Assembly (NCBI RefSeq): GCF_017810075.1
Contig: NZ_JADNYK010000003.1
Span: 372,001 to 436,000, forward strand
DNA length: 64,000 nucleotides
Reading direction: 5' to 3'
From: Pseudozobellia sp. WGM2
GTDB lineage: Bacteria; Bacteroidota; Bacteroidia; Flavobacteriales; Flavobacteriaceae
The notes under the pieces were generated by a model, which worked only from the letters and a program-made list of their open reading frames with translations, was not told the origin of the DNA and did not search any database. Shown here piece after piece: positions 1-9,599 of the stretch; position 1 is the first letter of the stretch; each line of letters opens with the position of its first letter. The position numbers and the translations under genes are program-made.

Positions 1-1510
1 TGTAAACAGCTTTGGAAAAAATGACCTGTCTGCATTATTGTTATACACCCAGACCAAAGAAAAATGGAATTTTATAAGTGCCTTTAGAGAAGGGTATACC
101 CTTGCTATCGATGAATTGAACTTCGGAGGTGCCGAAAACAGGAACAATGGCGGTTATTCTGGTACAAGTGGTCGACAAGGTGTAGTGGGAAGGTTAAATT
201 GGACCTTTGATGAAAAATACATTCTAGAAGGAAGTTTTAGAGCTGACGGTTCTGAACAGTTTGCATCAAATGAAAGGTGGGGTTTCTTCCCTTCCGGCTC
301 TTTGGCTTACATCGTTTCTAAAGAGTCTTTTTTGAAAAACTCGTCTGCAATCGATTTTTTGAAGTTTAGGGGTTCTTACGGTATTTTAGGAAATGACCGG
401 TTAAGATTGAACAATCAAGACCTACGCTTTCTCTATTTGCAATCTTTCGATGTCTCGGGCAATGCCGTGTTTGGTGACGGCGATGTACAACAGGCTATCG
501 TAGAGGGTCGCTTGTCTAACCCATCGGCCACATGGGAAACCGTAAAAAAGTTGAATGTTGGTATGGATCTGACATTATGGGGCGGTCAACTGAGTTTGTC
601 CACAGACTACTTCTCAGATAAACGTAGTGACATTTTGGGCACCAGAAATTTATCGATCCCCAGTCTGCTGGGCATAGGTCTACCGGTAGAAAATCTGGCT
701 AAGGTCAACAACAAGGGTATTGAAATAAGTCTTGGTCATAAAAACAGTATAGGAGAAGATTTCTATTATACCATGAAAGGAAATTTCACCTATGCCAAAA
801 ATAAGATTGTATTCATTGATGAGCCGGAAACCGAAAATCCGAATATAAGAAGAACAGGTTTACCATTGTTCACGCAATTCGGTTATCAGGCATTGGGCCT
901 ATTTCAAACGGAAGAAGAAATAAATAATGCTCCTACACACTTCGCAGATACTTCTCCGGGTGATATAAGGTACAAAGATGTAAACGGAGACGGTCAAATA
1001 GATGATAATGATCGTGTCGCCATCGGTAGAGCCAATACACCTGAAATCATCTTTGGGTACAGCTCCAATTTTAATTATAAGAATTTTGAGCTATCCTTTT
1101 TGTTGCAGGGCGCTACCAACGTAAATCAATATTATAGCGGTGAAGGTGCTTGGCCATTTTTCTTGGGCACTGCCGGGGCATTTCAAAACAATTTAGATCG
1201 TTGGACACCTGATAACCCAAATGCATCTGAACCAAGAGTACTGATCAATGCAGATAATAATCACAGGGGTTCATCTTTCTGGTTGAAAGATGCATCTTAT
1301 GTTCGATTGAAGAATGTAGAATTAAGCTACAACCTTCCATTAGATAAAATAAATCAGAAGTTATTGACCGGAGTTCGGTTATATGTTAATGCCAACAATG
1401 TAGCAACTTGGTCAAAAATAGATAATTATGACCCAGAGAATGATAATGGAAGAGGTTGGGGCTATCCTCAACTCAGAATTTGGAACCTAGGCATAGACAT
1501 TAATTTCTAA
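1..1510 (+). CDS. SusC/RagA-type TonB-dependent outer-membrane receptor, C-terminal part (5' end outside window)
   Basis: The frame is open from the left edge (first full codon at base 2), so only about 502 C-terminal residues of a protein usually near 1000 residues are present. The visible part is the end of the beta-barrel: alternating aromatic strands, Asn/Gly-rich turns, and a terminal Phe (ending DINF), the usual end of an outer-membrane barrel. An acidic loop with a DVNGDGQIDDNDR-type calcium-binding pattern lies near residue 330, as is common in SusC proteins. The plug and TonB box are not visible. Family role: uptake of oligosaccharides or other large nutrients with SusD, whose gene starts 6 bases later. 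The substrate cannot be told from the sequence. Confident as a family call. Confidence 0.93.
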   Translation, partial: VNSFGKNDLSALLLYTQTKEKWNFISAFREGYTLAIDELNFGGAENRNNGGYSGTSGRQGVVGRLNWTFDEKYILEGSFRADGSEQFASNERWGFFPSGSLAYIVSKESFLKNSSAIDFLKFRGSYGILGNDRLRLNNQDLRFLYLQSFDVSGNAVFGDGDVQQAIVEGRLSNPSATWETVKKLNVGMDLTLWGGQLSLSTDYFSDKRSDILGTRNLSIPSLLGIGLPVENLAKVNNKGIEISLGHKNSIGEDFYYTMKGNFTYAKNKIVFIDEPETENPNIRRTGLPLFTQFGYQALGLFQTEEEINNAPTHFADTSPGDIRYKDVNGDGQIDDNDRVAIGRANTPEIIFGYSSNFNYKNFELSFLLQGATNVNQYYSGEGAWPFFLGTAGAFQNNLDRWTPDNPNASEPRVLINADNNHRGSSFWLKDASYVRLKNVELSYNLPLDKINQKLLTGVRLYVNANNVATWSKIDNYDPENDNGRGWGYPQLRIWNLGIDINF

Positions 1511-1516
1511 AACTGA

Positions 1517-3169
1517 ATGACCATGAAAATTTATAAAAGATATTATACGCAAAAGCTCTTTTTACTGACATTCGGATTAATGACCTTAATCGGCTGTGAA
1601 AAAGATATTTTAAATCAAATTCCCAAAGACTCCCTGACCGAAAGTTTGGTTTGGGAAGATGCACAAGGAGCTACTCAGTTCGTAAATTCGATGTATGGCA
1701 GTATGCCTTCTGGGTTCGATCGAAATTACGGGGGTTGGGCCAAAGGTTTGTATATACTTGATGGTACAACTGATGATGGTGAAGTAAGCATGGGGTGGAC
1801 CCATTCCAATCAATTGCAAAGCGCCGACTTTCTTCCTAGCAATGTGCCTTGGGGAGAAACCTGGGCAGATTACTATGGCCTGATCAGAAAAACCAATGTA
1901 GCCCTAGAAAACCTTGACAATCTCGAAGATGAAGAAACAAGAAACAGTTTAGTTTCGCAAGTGCATTTTCTAAGGGCATTCATGTATCATGAGTTATTAC
2001 GATTATACGGTCTAAAATCAGAAGGCTCTGAAGCCACCGGAATACCATTGATTGACAAAAGTCTAAACCCTGATGATGACCTACAAATACCTCGGTCTAG
2101 TTATGATGCCGTTGTAGATTTTATAGTTGAAGATTTAGACAAGGCTATTGCTGCCTTACCGAGCAAACAAAATGCCGATGCCGGTAGAGCTACCGTCGGG
2201 GCCGCATATGCTCTAAAGAGTAGAGTTTTACTATATGCTGAAAGATGGGCCGATGCTGCGGAAGCGGCACAAGAGGTTACAGGCTACTCCCTTTTTCCAG
2301 ACTATAGAACGCTGTTTTTGACCAAAAACAACGAGGAAATTGTTTTCGCCAAAAAGTTTCAGTACCCTGATAAGCACCACCAATCGAATGCTGGAGGTAC
2401 TGCTGGCGCAGGGTGGGACGTTTATAATTCACCGAATACCTTCAAAGGCCCGAGCGATGCTGGGTGGGGCGGTAATTTACCGACCCAAAATTTTGTTGAT
2501 GCCTACGACGTGATAGATGGTGAACCTCAGGAATCTTCCCCGCTTTTTGACCCCAATAACCCATGGGAAAATTTAGACCCAAGGTTTGAGGCTACGGTTG
2601 TGCACGATGGCGCTACCTTCAGAGGTCGTGAAATTGCACTTCATGAAGATGGGGCCGAGGGGCAACCAGATGTCTTTATGAATACCGGATATTTTCTTAG
2701 AAAATTTCATAACGAAGATTTAATCATCTACTCTCAGTCGAGTGACCAAGATTGGATTTTCATAAGGTATGCCGAAGTTCTTTTGAATTATGCCGAAGCT
2801 CAAAACGAAGCAGTAGGTCCAGATGGATCAGTATACGACGCCATCAATCAAATTAGGCAAAGGGCAGGAATGCCAGCCTTACCCGGCGGACTTTCTAAAG
2901 ACGATATGCGCGAGAAAATAAGAAATGAGCGAAGAATTGAATTGGCTTTCGAAGAGCATCGCTTTTTTGATATTCGAAGATGGAGAATTGCCGAAAACTT
3001 GCTGAACGGCCCTCTTTTAGGAATGAAAATTGAAAAAGATGGGGACAATTATACCTATACCAAATTTGAATTCGAAGAAAGAAATTTTCCCGAAAAATTA
3101 TATGTTTTGCCTATTCCTCAAGATGAAATAGACAAGAACCCGGCCGCCAAGCAAATTAACGGGTGGTAA
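1517..3169 (+). CDS. SusD/RagB-family nutrient-binding lipoprotein
   Basis: 550 residues, the normal length for the family. The N-terminus is a lipoprotein signal with lipobox LIGC (Cys27), so the protein should be tethered in the outer membrane as the lid of the preceding SusC channel. The early segment with VWEDAQGATQFVNSMYG, the TPR-like helices in the middle, and the C-terminal FFDIRRWR and LPIPQDEI motifs are typical SusD. A second in-frame ATG two codons in (1523) is an equally plausible start. The gap to susC is 6 bases, so the two are co-transcribed. Binding specificity is unknown. No glycoside hydrolase or sulfatase adjoins the pair in this window. Confidence 0.95.
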   Translation: MTMKIYKRYYTQKLFLLTFGLMTLIGCEKDILNQIPKDSLTESLVWEDAQGATQFVNSMYGSMPSGFDRNYGGWAKGLYILDGTTDDGEVSMGWTHSNQLQSADFLPSNVPWGETWADYYGLIRKTNVALENLDNLEDEETRNSLVSQVHFLRAFMYHELLRLYGLKSEGSEATGIPLIDKSLNPDDDLQIPRSSYDAVVDFIVEDLDKAIAALPSKQNADAGRATVGAAYALKSRVLLYAERWADAAEAAQEVTGYSLFPDYRTLFLTKNNEEIVFAKKFQYPDKHHQSNAGGTAGAGWDVYNSPNTFKGPSDAGWGGNLPTQNFVDAYDVIDGEPQESSPLFDPNNPWENLDPRFEATVVHDGATFRGREIALHEDGAEGQPDVFMNTGYFLRKFHNEDLIIYSQSSDQDWIFIRYAEVLLNYAEAQNEAVGPDGSVYDAINQIRQRAGMPALPGGLSKDDMREKIRNERRIELAFEEHRFFDIRRWRIAENLLNGPLLGMKIEKDGDNYTYTKFEFEERNFPEKLYVLPIPQDEIDKNPAAKQINGW

Positions 3170-3238
3170 ACTTAACAGATTACAAACTCTGATAAGAGAG
3201 ATATAAAGATTGCTAGTTTGAGTTAGTTTTTTTTAGGC

Positions 3239-3268
3239 AAGGGCATTTCAGTATATTGAAATGCCCTT
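3239..3268 (+). terminator. Strong hairpin between susD and the VCBS lipoprotein gene
   Basis: Perfect 12-bp inverted repeat (AAGGGCATTTCA / TGAAATGCCCTT) with a 6-base loop, 69 bases after the susD stop and 30 bases before the next start. The downstream T-run is weak (CTTCTTAAAT), so it may be a partial terminator or an mRNA-stabilising hairpin rather than a full stop. Confidence 0.45.
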
Positions 3269-3298
3269 CTTAAATATCTAAAAACAACAAAAGTCAAA

Positions 3299-6200
3299 AT
3301 GAATAAAGCTCCAGCACTTATTCTTGTAATTTGCACACTACTCTTCATGAGTTGTAAAAAAGAAGAGCCTAACACCTTGTTCGAGGCTTTGACCACAGAC
3401 AAAACTGGAATTTCATTTACGAATACCATTGTCGAAACGGAAGAACTCAACGTAATGCAATACGAGTATATGTATAACGGTGGCGGTGTTTCCATTGGCG
3501 ATTTTAATGGTGATGGTCTACCCGACCTCTATCTGACCGGCAATTCTGTCGAGAACAGACTCTATCTTAACAAGGGTGATTTTGAATTTGATGACATAAC
3601 CGTAGCTGCAGGGGTTCAAGGAAGAAAAGGCTGGAAAACAGGAACAAGTGTTGCTGATATCAATGGTGATGGACTGCTCGATATTTATGTCTGCTATTCC
3701 GGTTTGGGATCTAATAGTGATCGAGCGAATCAACTTTTTATAAATCAAGGTAATGTTGAGAATGGTGTTCCGATATTCAAAGACGAGGCCAGCACCTATG
3801 GTCTTGATGCTGAAGGCAGCTATAGCACACAAGCTGCTTTTTTAGATTACGATCTTGATGGTGATCTAGACATGTTTCTTTTAAACCATTCCAAGACTTT
3901 TTATTCCCCGTTTTTTAACAGTACCAAATTGCGTAAAACCAGGCATCCGCTTTTTGGAAATTCCCTATATAAAAATGACAATGGACATTTTGAAAATGTA
4001 AGCGAAATTGCGGGTATACATGGTAGCGGTCTAAACTTCGGACTTGGTGTGGCCATCAGTGACTTCAATCAAGATGGCTGGCCCGACATTTATGTATCGA
4101 ACGATTATGAAGAACAAGATTTTCTATATCTCAATAATAGTGACGGAAAGTTCCAAGACATAACCAAAAATTCATTCGGCCACATCTCAAAATTTTCAAT
4201 GGGTAACGATGCGGCAGACCTCAACAATGACGGCAATATCGACCTAGTTACCCTCGATATGCTTCCGGAAGATAATTATAGACAAAAATTACTGAAAGGT
4301 CCCGATGAATTTGATCGATATCAGATAGCCGTAGATAGCGGCTACCACAAACAGCATATGCGTAATATGTTGCAGCTTGGTCAAGGCCTTTCGAATAAGC
4401 ACATCCCAAAATTTGCAGAGGTAGGTCAGCTTTCGGGTATCTCTAATACCGATTGGAGCTGGGCACCCCTAATCGCCGATTTCGATAATGATGGTTATAA
4501 AGATCTATTTATCACCAATGGCTACCTCAGGGATTATACCAACAAAGATTTCATGAAGTTCGAAATGAACGAAGCTATCGCCAAAGTGCGGGCGAAGGGC
4601 GGGGAAATGTTTGACACCAAGGGCAAGAAAGAATATTCAAAGGCCATATACGAGCTGGTACAGAAAATGCCTTCTACAAAAATCCCCAACTACATGTACA
4701 AAAACACGGGGCAGCTTTTTGAAAATGTTTCAAGCATTTGGGGTATATCGGAACCAACCGTTTCAACTGGGGCAGCATATGCTGATTTTGATAATGATGG
4801 AGACCTTGATTTGGTCGTTAACAATACCAACCAACCCTTGTCGATTTATAAAAATCGCTCTGAGAAAAAGGGTCGAAATTTTATTCGTATTAAACTCAAA
4901 GGAGAAGATGGCAACACCCATGCTATCGGTGCAAAGGTTTGGGTATATACCGATTCGACAAATCAATTTTTAGAAAATTATAATGTTAGGGGGTACCAAT
5001 CGTCCGTAGACCCTATACTTCAATTCGGTTTGGGCAAATCTGATAAGGCAGACTTGAAAATTCAATGGCCAAACGGAAATATCACTACTAAAGAAAATAT
5101 TGCCATCAATGCTCTACATGAATTTCAACAAGCCAATTCGGCACCTAACTCAGAAAGCCAACTAGAATTAAAAAAAACAATCTTCGAGAACACTTCGGAC
5201 CTAGGCCTAGATTTCGTTCACAATGAAAATGATTATATCGACTTTAAGGTTAACCGACTGGCCTTAAAACAGAGTTCAAGGTACGGGCCTAAAATGTCGA
5301 TTTCGGACGTAAATAACGATGGCTTAGAAGATGTATTTATTGGTGGAGCCTTTGAACAAAATGATGCGCTGTTCTTGTCAAGACCTGATGGCACTTATAG
5401 GGTTTCTGAAAGTGATTGTTTTGGTGACGGCAAAGCCTTTGAATCTGCTGGTTCGGTTTTTTTCGATGCAGATTTAGATGGGGACATGGATCTTTATGTA
5501 GTCAGCGGCGGTGGCGAACCTCGACGAAGTAAGTCAGTACTTGCCGACAGATTATTTCTTAACAAGGGCAATGGAGATTTTGAAATAGCTAGTAAAGATG
5601 CATTACCTGAAGCCCATTCGAATGGTAGTGTGGTCGCAGCAGCGGATTACGACGATGATGGCGATATAGATCTGTTCGTGGGAGCCAGCAATGATCCCAG
5701 TGGTTATCCGATACCTGGCTTCGGCGGTATTTTAAGAAACGATACCGAGCGCGCTACGGGCAAGGTCAAATTCACTCTGGCTACAAACGAGGTAAACCCT
5801 GACCTTAGACAACCTGGTATTATCACCGCTGCCGTCTGGACCGATGTGGATAAAAATTCTCTGCCAGACCTGGTGATCGCTGGAGAATGGATGCCGATTC
5901 GAATATTTTTGAACAAGAATGGAAAGTTAGTCGAAAAAACAAAAGAATACGGGCTTTCCGAAAGTAATGGGATGTGGCAAAGTATAGAAAAAGCTGATAT
6001 GGACGGGGACGGGGATATTGACCTGATAGTCGGTAATCTAGGTCTCAACACACCCTTCAAGGTCTCTAAAGACGAACCTCTTGAAGCCTATGTCGGTGAC
6101 TTTAGAAATGATGGGGTTTTGACCCCGGTTATCAGTAATTATATTCAAGGTAAGCGATATCCAATAGCATCGTTGAATGAAATTCAAGACGCCTTTCCGC

Positions 6201-6673
6201 AATTAAAAAAGAAGTTTTTGTATCATAAACAGTATGCATCGGCAACATTGAAAGAAATTTTTTCAGAACAACAATTGGAAGAAGCAATGCATTTTAGTGT
6301 TTTCGAATTACGCAGTTTATATTTAGAGAACAAGGGAGGTCATTATCAAGTTCATAGGTTACCATTAAAGGCTCAATTTTCTTCGGTTCAAAGTGTTATT
6401 GCCAAAGATTTTACTGGTGACGAAAAAAAAGATCTTTTTTTGGCTGGCAATTTTTTTCCGTTTAAAGTGGAATATGGTCCTAGTGATGCTTCAAAGGGCT
6501 TATTATTGGAGGGCGATGGAAAAGGAAGTTTTAAAGAAATCGAAAATAATAAATCGGGCATCTGGCTAGAAGGTGATGTAAGAGATATTAAATTGATTAA
6601 CCGTGACGACCATTTATTCATAATAGCGACGAAAAACAATGACAGCACTCAAGTAATAAAGTTTTTACCATAA
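3299..6673 (+). CDS. VCBS/FG-GAP repeat lipoprotein with ASPIC/UnbV domain
   Basis: 1124 residues. Lipobox LFMSC (Cys19) marks an exported lipoprotein. Many FG-GAP/VCBS blades of the form DFNGDGxPDLY, each with a calcium-binding DxDxDG pattern, run through both halves and should build one or two beta-propellers. An ASPIC/UnbV domain lies at about residues 527-592, ending in IQWPNG. This architecture (CRTAC1-like) is often found next to SusC/SusD pairs in Bacteroidetes; its biochemical role is not established, and carbohydrate or protein binding at the cell surface is the usual guess. It is separated from susD by a 129-base gap holding a hairpin, so it may be expressed at a different level. 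Confidence 0.88.
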   Translation: MNKAPALILVICTLLFMSCKKEEPNTLFEALTTDKTGISFTNTIVETEELNVMQYEYMYNGGGVSIGDFNGDGLPDLYLTGNSVENRLYLNKGDFEFDDITVAAGVQGRKGWKTGTSVADINGDGLLDIYVCYSGLGSNSDRANQLFINQGNVENGVPIFKDEASTYGLDAEGSYSTQAAFLDYDLDGDLDMFLLNHSKTFYSPFFNSTKLRKTRHPLFGNSLYKNDNGHFENVSEIAGIHGSGLNFGLGVAISDFNQDGWPDIYVSNDYEEQDFLYLNNSDGKFQDITKNSFGHISKFSMGNDAADLNNDGNIDLVTLDMLPEDNYRQKLLKGPDEFDRYQIAVDSGYHKQHMRNMLQLGQGLSNKHIPKFAEVGQLSGISNTDWSWAPLIADFDNDGYKDLFITNGYLRDYTNKDFMKFEMNEAIAKVRAKGGEMFDTKGKKEYSKAIYELVQKMPSTKIPNYMYKNTGQLFENVSSIWGISEPTVSTGAAYADFDNDGDLDLVVNNTNQPLSIYKNRSEKKGRNFIRIKLKGEDGNTHAIGAKVWVYTDSTNQFLENYNVRGYQSSVDPILQFGLGKSDKADLKIQWPNGNITTKENIAINALHEFQQANSAPNSESQLELKKTIFENTSDLGLDFVHNENDYIDFKVNRLALKQSSRYGPKMSISDVNNDGLEDVFIGGAFEQNDALFLSRPDGTYRVSESDCFGDGKAFESAGSVFFDADLDGDMDLYVVSGGGEPRRSKSVLADRLFLNKGNGDFEIASKDALPEAHSNGSVVAAADYDDDGDIDLFVGASNDPSGYPIPGFGGILRNDTERATGKVKFTLATNEVNPDLRQPGIITAAVWTDVDKNSLPDLVIAGEWMPIRIFLNKNGKLVEKTKEYGLSESNGMWQSIEKADMDGDGDIDLIVGNLGLNTPFKVSKDEPLEAYVGDFRNDGVLTPVISNYIQGKRYPIASLNEIQDAFPQLKKKFLYHKQYASATLKEIFSEQQLEEAMHFSVFELRSLYLENKGGHYQVHRLPLKAQFSSVQSVIAKDFTGDEKKDLFLAGNFFPFKVEYGPSDASKGLLLEGDGKGSFKEIENNKSGIWLEGDVRDIKLINRDDHLFIIATKNNDSTQVIKFLP

Positions 6674-6872
6674 ATGATTCATCACGAAAGTAGAAAAACT
6701 ACAGAACTCAATCTTTTCTAATGAAATAGTACTCCATAGTTTTTTTCTTTCTTACCAATTCATAGTTCTAAAAAAAAATCAAAAATAGACTTACTACATT
6801 TTAGAGATTTTACTGATCAGCGCCCAATTTTTGAAGATTTTTCCATTGAAATCTAAATGGAAATTTGAGATA

Positions 6873-8771
6873 CTATGGTTTCTTCTTATGAAGCTTAGAG
6901 GCCAAGCGCATCTGTTCCGTATCCCAGTGGTTATCATTTTGATAAATGCCACGGTGCCAATCTTGTTCCATTACTTTTTCTTGCTGGGCAATTTCTTCTT
7001 TGGCCTTAAAGATATATTCCTTTTCATCTTTAGGTTTTTGCTCGGCCAACCTGCGCATACTGCGTTCATCCAATTTAATGAAATTCTGCGCCTGACGGTA
7101 TAAAGTATACTTTCTAAAGCCCATTTTACTCAGCACATCGCTGGCAAGTTTTACCGAGGTATCTAAAGACTCTCTATAGATATGTTCGACCCCCATATTT
7201 AATAGGTCATAGGCCTCATACCTATTCTTTGTGCGTACCATAAGTTCTACCTTCGGGTACTTCTTTTTTACGATTCCCACCAATTTTTTAGTAGTATCGG
7301 GGTTATCCAATGCACTGATAAGAATATGGGCATCGGCAATTCCTGCAGCCTCTAAAAGGTCTATACGTGTTGCGTCTCCATAGTACACTTCAAAACCCAT
7401 TTTACGAAGAAAATCTACTCGGTTCGAGTCAAAATCCAAAATGGTCGCCTCAATGCCGTGAGAACGCAAAAAACGACCTACGGTATTACCAAAGTGCCCG
7501 AAACCGACCAAGATTATTTTATGCTGTTTGGCAATATGGTCGATGGCCCTTTTTTCCGATTCTTTGGTTCCTATTCGGGGCAATATCAAACGTTCGTTCA
7601 CCATCCCCAAAATGGGGGTCAGGGTCATGGTCAACGCTGTTACCACCAACATGGTGTCCATCTGCTCACCGCTAAGAATGTTCAACTGAAATGCAAAGGA
7701 AAGAAGTACGAAGGCAAATTCCCCAATTTGTGCCAGCCCTACCGAGAGCAGTAAGCGTTGGTCCATTTTCAACTTAAATAGGGCTCCTACCGCAAAAAGC
7801 ACGATTGCTTTCAACAATATCACGGCTATTAAAAGCCCCCCGATACCCCATGGATTCTCTTTAATCACTATAAAGTTAATGGATGCCCCTACCGCCATAA
7901 AAAAGAGTCCTAACAACAAATCTTTAAAGGGTTCGAGCGTACTTTCCAGTTCGTGCTTGAACTCACTGGTCGCCAAAACCACGCCCCCTAAAAAGGCTCC
8001 CAATGCAGGGCTGAGGCCCACCAATTCCATCAACAATGAAATACCCAAAACAATCAGCAAGGCAGAGGCGGTCAACAGTTCTCTTACCCGGGTCATGGCC
8101 ACCCTTCGCAACATCGGAACGAACAAGTACCTGCCGGCTACAACGATCAATACCACTGAAAGTATAATGGCCAAGGTCTGTAGGCCCAAAGGCAAGTTCT
8201 CCAAAAGATTGGCATGATCAGTAGATTCTGCGGTTTGAGAAGCAACTTCATTTTCATTGGAGAGCAGCGGAAGTATACCCAACATAAAAATGACGATAAT
8301 ATCTTGAAATAGAAGTATGGAAAAAGAAGAGGCCCCATAGGTAGTTTCAAACAAGCCTTTCTCTTTTAAGGTCTGTAAGGTAATTGCCGTTGAAGAAAGG
8401 GCTACGGCCATTGATACGGTTAAGGAAACCTTCCATTCAAAACCCATTAAATGGAACATTAAAAATGAGAGAAGCATACTGCCGATCACCTGTGCCCCGC
8501 CCATACCCAAAATGGTCTTTCGCATCTTCCAGAAATTCTTGGGTTCAATTTCGAGACCGATGAGAAAGAGCATCATGACCACACCAAATTCGGCGAAATG
8601 TAGAATATCTTGTCCCTCTTCCCCAATAAACTCTAAGAGATAGGGGCCGATAAGCACACCTGCCAACAAGTACCCCAGAACCGAACTTAGCCCCAGCCTT
8701 TTGGCCAAGGGTACACATAACAATGCTCCTGCAAGAAATACGATGGCTTCAAAAAGTATGCTTCCGGTCAT
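6873..8771 (-). CDS. CPA2-family K+/H+ antiporter with TrkA-N domain (KefC/KefB-like)
   Basis: 632 residues. Residues 1-395 form a 12-13 segment membrane domain of the monovalent cation:proton antiporter-2 family. A cytoplasmic Rossmann TrkA-N domain follows at about 415-530, with nucleotide motif LVGFGHFG (421-428) and acidic residue D446 at the end of strand 2. Family role: potassium efflux coupled to proton entry, gated by nucleotide or glutathione adducts. The gene lies 7 bases downstream of a flavodoxin-fold oxidoreductase gene, the partner KefC-type channels need, which supports the Kef assignment. Glutathione is often absent from Bacteroidetes, so the ligand may be another thiol or NAD(H). 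Confidence 0.9.
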   Translation of the reverse strand: MTGSILFEAIVFLAGALLCVPLAKRLGLSSVLGYLLAGVLIGPYLLEFIGEEGQDILHFAEFGVVMMLFLIGLEIEPKNFWKMRKTILGMGGAQVIGSMLLSFLMFHLMGFEWKVSLTVSMAVALSSTAITLQTLKEKGLFETTYGASSFSILLFQDIIVIFMLGILPLLSNENEVASQTAESTDHANLLENLPLGLQTLAIILSVVLIVVAGRYLFVPMLRRVAMTRVRELLTASALLIVLGISLLMELVGLSPALGAFLGGVVLATSEFKHELESTLEPFKDLLLGLFFMAVGASINFIVIKENPWGIGGLLIAVILLKAIVLFAVGALFKLKMDQRLLLSVGLAQIGEFAFVLLSFAFQLNILSGEQMDTMLVVTALTMTLTPILGMVNERLILPRIGTKESEKRAIDHIAKQHKIILVGFGHFGNTVGRFLRSHGIEATILDFDSNRVDFLRKMGFEVYYGDATRIDLLEAAGIADAHILISALDNPDTTKKLVGIVKKKYPKVELMVRTKNRYEAYDLLNMGVEHIYRESLDTSVKLASDVLSKMGFRKYTLYRQAQNFIKLDERSMRRLAEQKPKDEKEYIFKAKEEIAQQEKVMEQDWHRGIYQNDNHWDTEQMRLASKLHKKKP

Positions 8772-8778
8772 AAGGTGT

Positions 8779-9369
8779 TTAGTTGAGTTCTAAAATATCG
8801 TTTAGCATGGCACAGTCTTTCATAGCTTGTGGCGAACAGTCTTGTTGTAAAAATTTAAGCATCTGTACATATTGCTCGCTTTTTTCCGTAAGCTGCTCGT
8901 CAGAAAGCTGATGGGTACCCATAACCGTAAAGGGGGGCAGGTATTGCATATGGCACAGTCGGGCCGTCTGCTCAAAAGGGCGTAAAAACTCGTTCACCGA
9001 ATAGTGATTACTGCCCTCTGCGCAGTATAACGCCCGAGAACCCCCGGTAGTTATGACGTTTAAACACTTTTTGTGTTGTAGGGCCTGGCCCTTGGGGCCA
9101 TAGGCCCAATTGTATTCGAGTACCAGGTCGATCCACTGCTTCATCAGCGGCGGACAGCTGTACCAGTACAACGGGTGGTGCCACACCAAGATATCGTGTT
9201 GGGCCAGCAGCTCTTTTTCAAAAGAAATATTGATGTGAAAATCGGGGTAGCTTTCGTAAAGATCGTGAAAGGTAACCCCTTCGAGCGTTTCTAGTTGCTG
9301 TACCAAATGCTTGTTGGTACGGCTCTGCTCAAATTTTGGATGGGCAAAAAGAATCAAGATGGAATTCAT
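8779..9369 (-). CDS. KefF/KefG-like NAD(P)H oxidoreductase (flavodoxin-2 fold)
   Basis: 196 residues. The N-terminus ILILFAHPKFEQSR and the PLYWYSCPPLMKQWID segment (66-81) are typical of the NQO/KefF/KefG flavoprotein family, which bind FMN or FAD and act as ancillary subunits activating Kef efflux. It is the first gene of a two-gene operon with the antiporter. Its first six codons and upstream region (9353-9397) are duplicated in degenerate form at 10965-11008, beyond the priming transferase gene. Confidence 0.88.
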   Translation of the reverse strand: MNSILILFAHPKFEQSRTNKHLVQQLETLEGVTFHDLYESYPDFHINISFEKELLAQHDILVWHHPLYWYSCPPLMKQWIDLVLEYNWAYGPKGQALQHKKCLNVITTGGSRALYCAEGSNHYSVNEFLRPFEQTARLCHMQYLPPFTVMGTHQLSDEQLTEKSEQYVQMLKFLQQDCSPQAMKDCAMLNDILELN

Positions 9370-9397
9370 GCCATGAATTTAGGGTAAAATCACGAAT
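9353..9397. repeat. 45-bp direct repeat, copy A (start of the kef flavoprotein gene)
   Basis: This segment covers the first codons and upstream bases of the flavoprotein gene on the minus strand. A 44-base copy lies at 10965-11008. By eye 40 of 45 positions match, with one single-base gap. The repeats bracket the orphan priming glycosyltransferase gene. Confidence 0.75.
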
Positions 9398-9599
9398 CTA
9401 TAATTTCTTTTATTTAGAACTATAAGGCCAACATGAATGCCAGTAAGAAAACGGAGTAAAAACTATTAAATTCAAGTTTCGATTAGAAGCATTACTCCTA
9501 CGGATAAGTCCAAAAACAGAATGCATTACGTACATACCTATGGTTGATGAATACTGAACATTAGTTATAGTAGGCAGAAGCAAATTCCCCGAAAAATTA

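Noticed and set aside
4611-4973. 120-codon frame on the same strand inside the VCBS gene
   Set aside because: Lies wholly inside a well-supported gene in another frame and shows no recognisable domain.
6840-6863. Inverted repeat TTTCCATT...AATGGAAA after the KefC-like gene, as a terminator
   Set aside because: Weak stem with no U-run on the strand of the gene.
7879-8217. 112-codon frame opposite the KefC-like gene
   Set aside because: Antisense shadow of a conserved membrane protein gene, with no start context or family.
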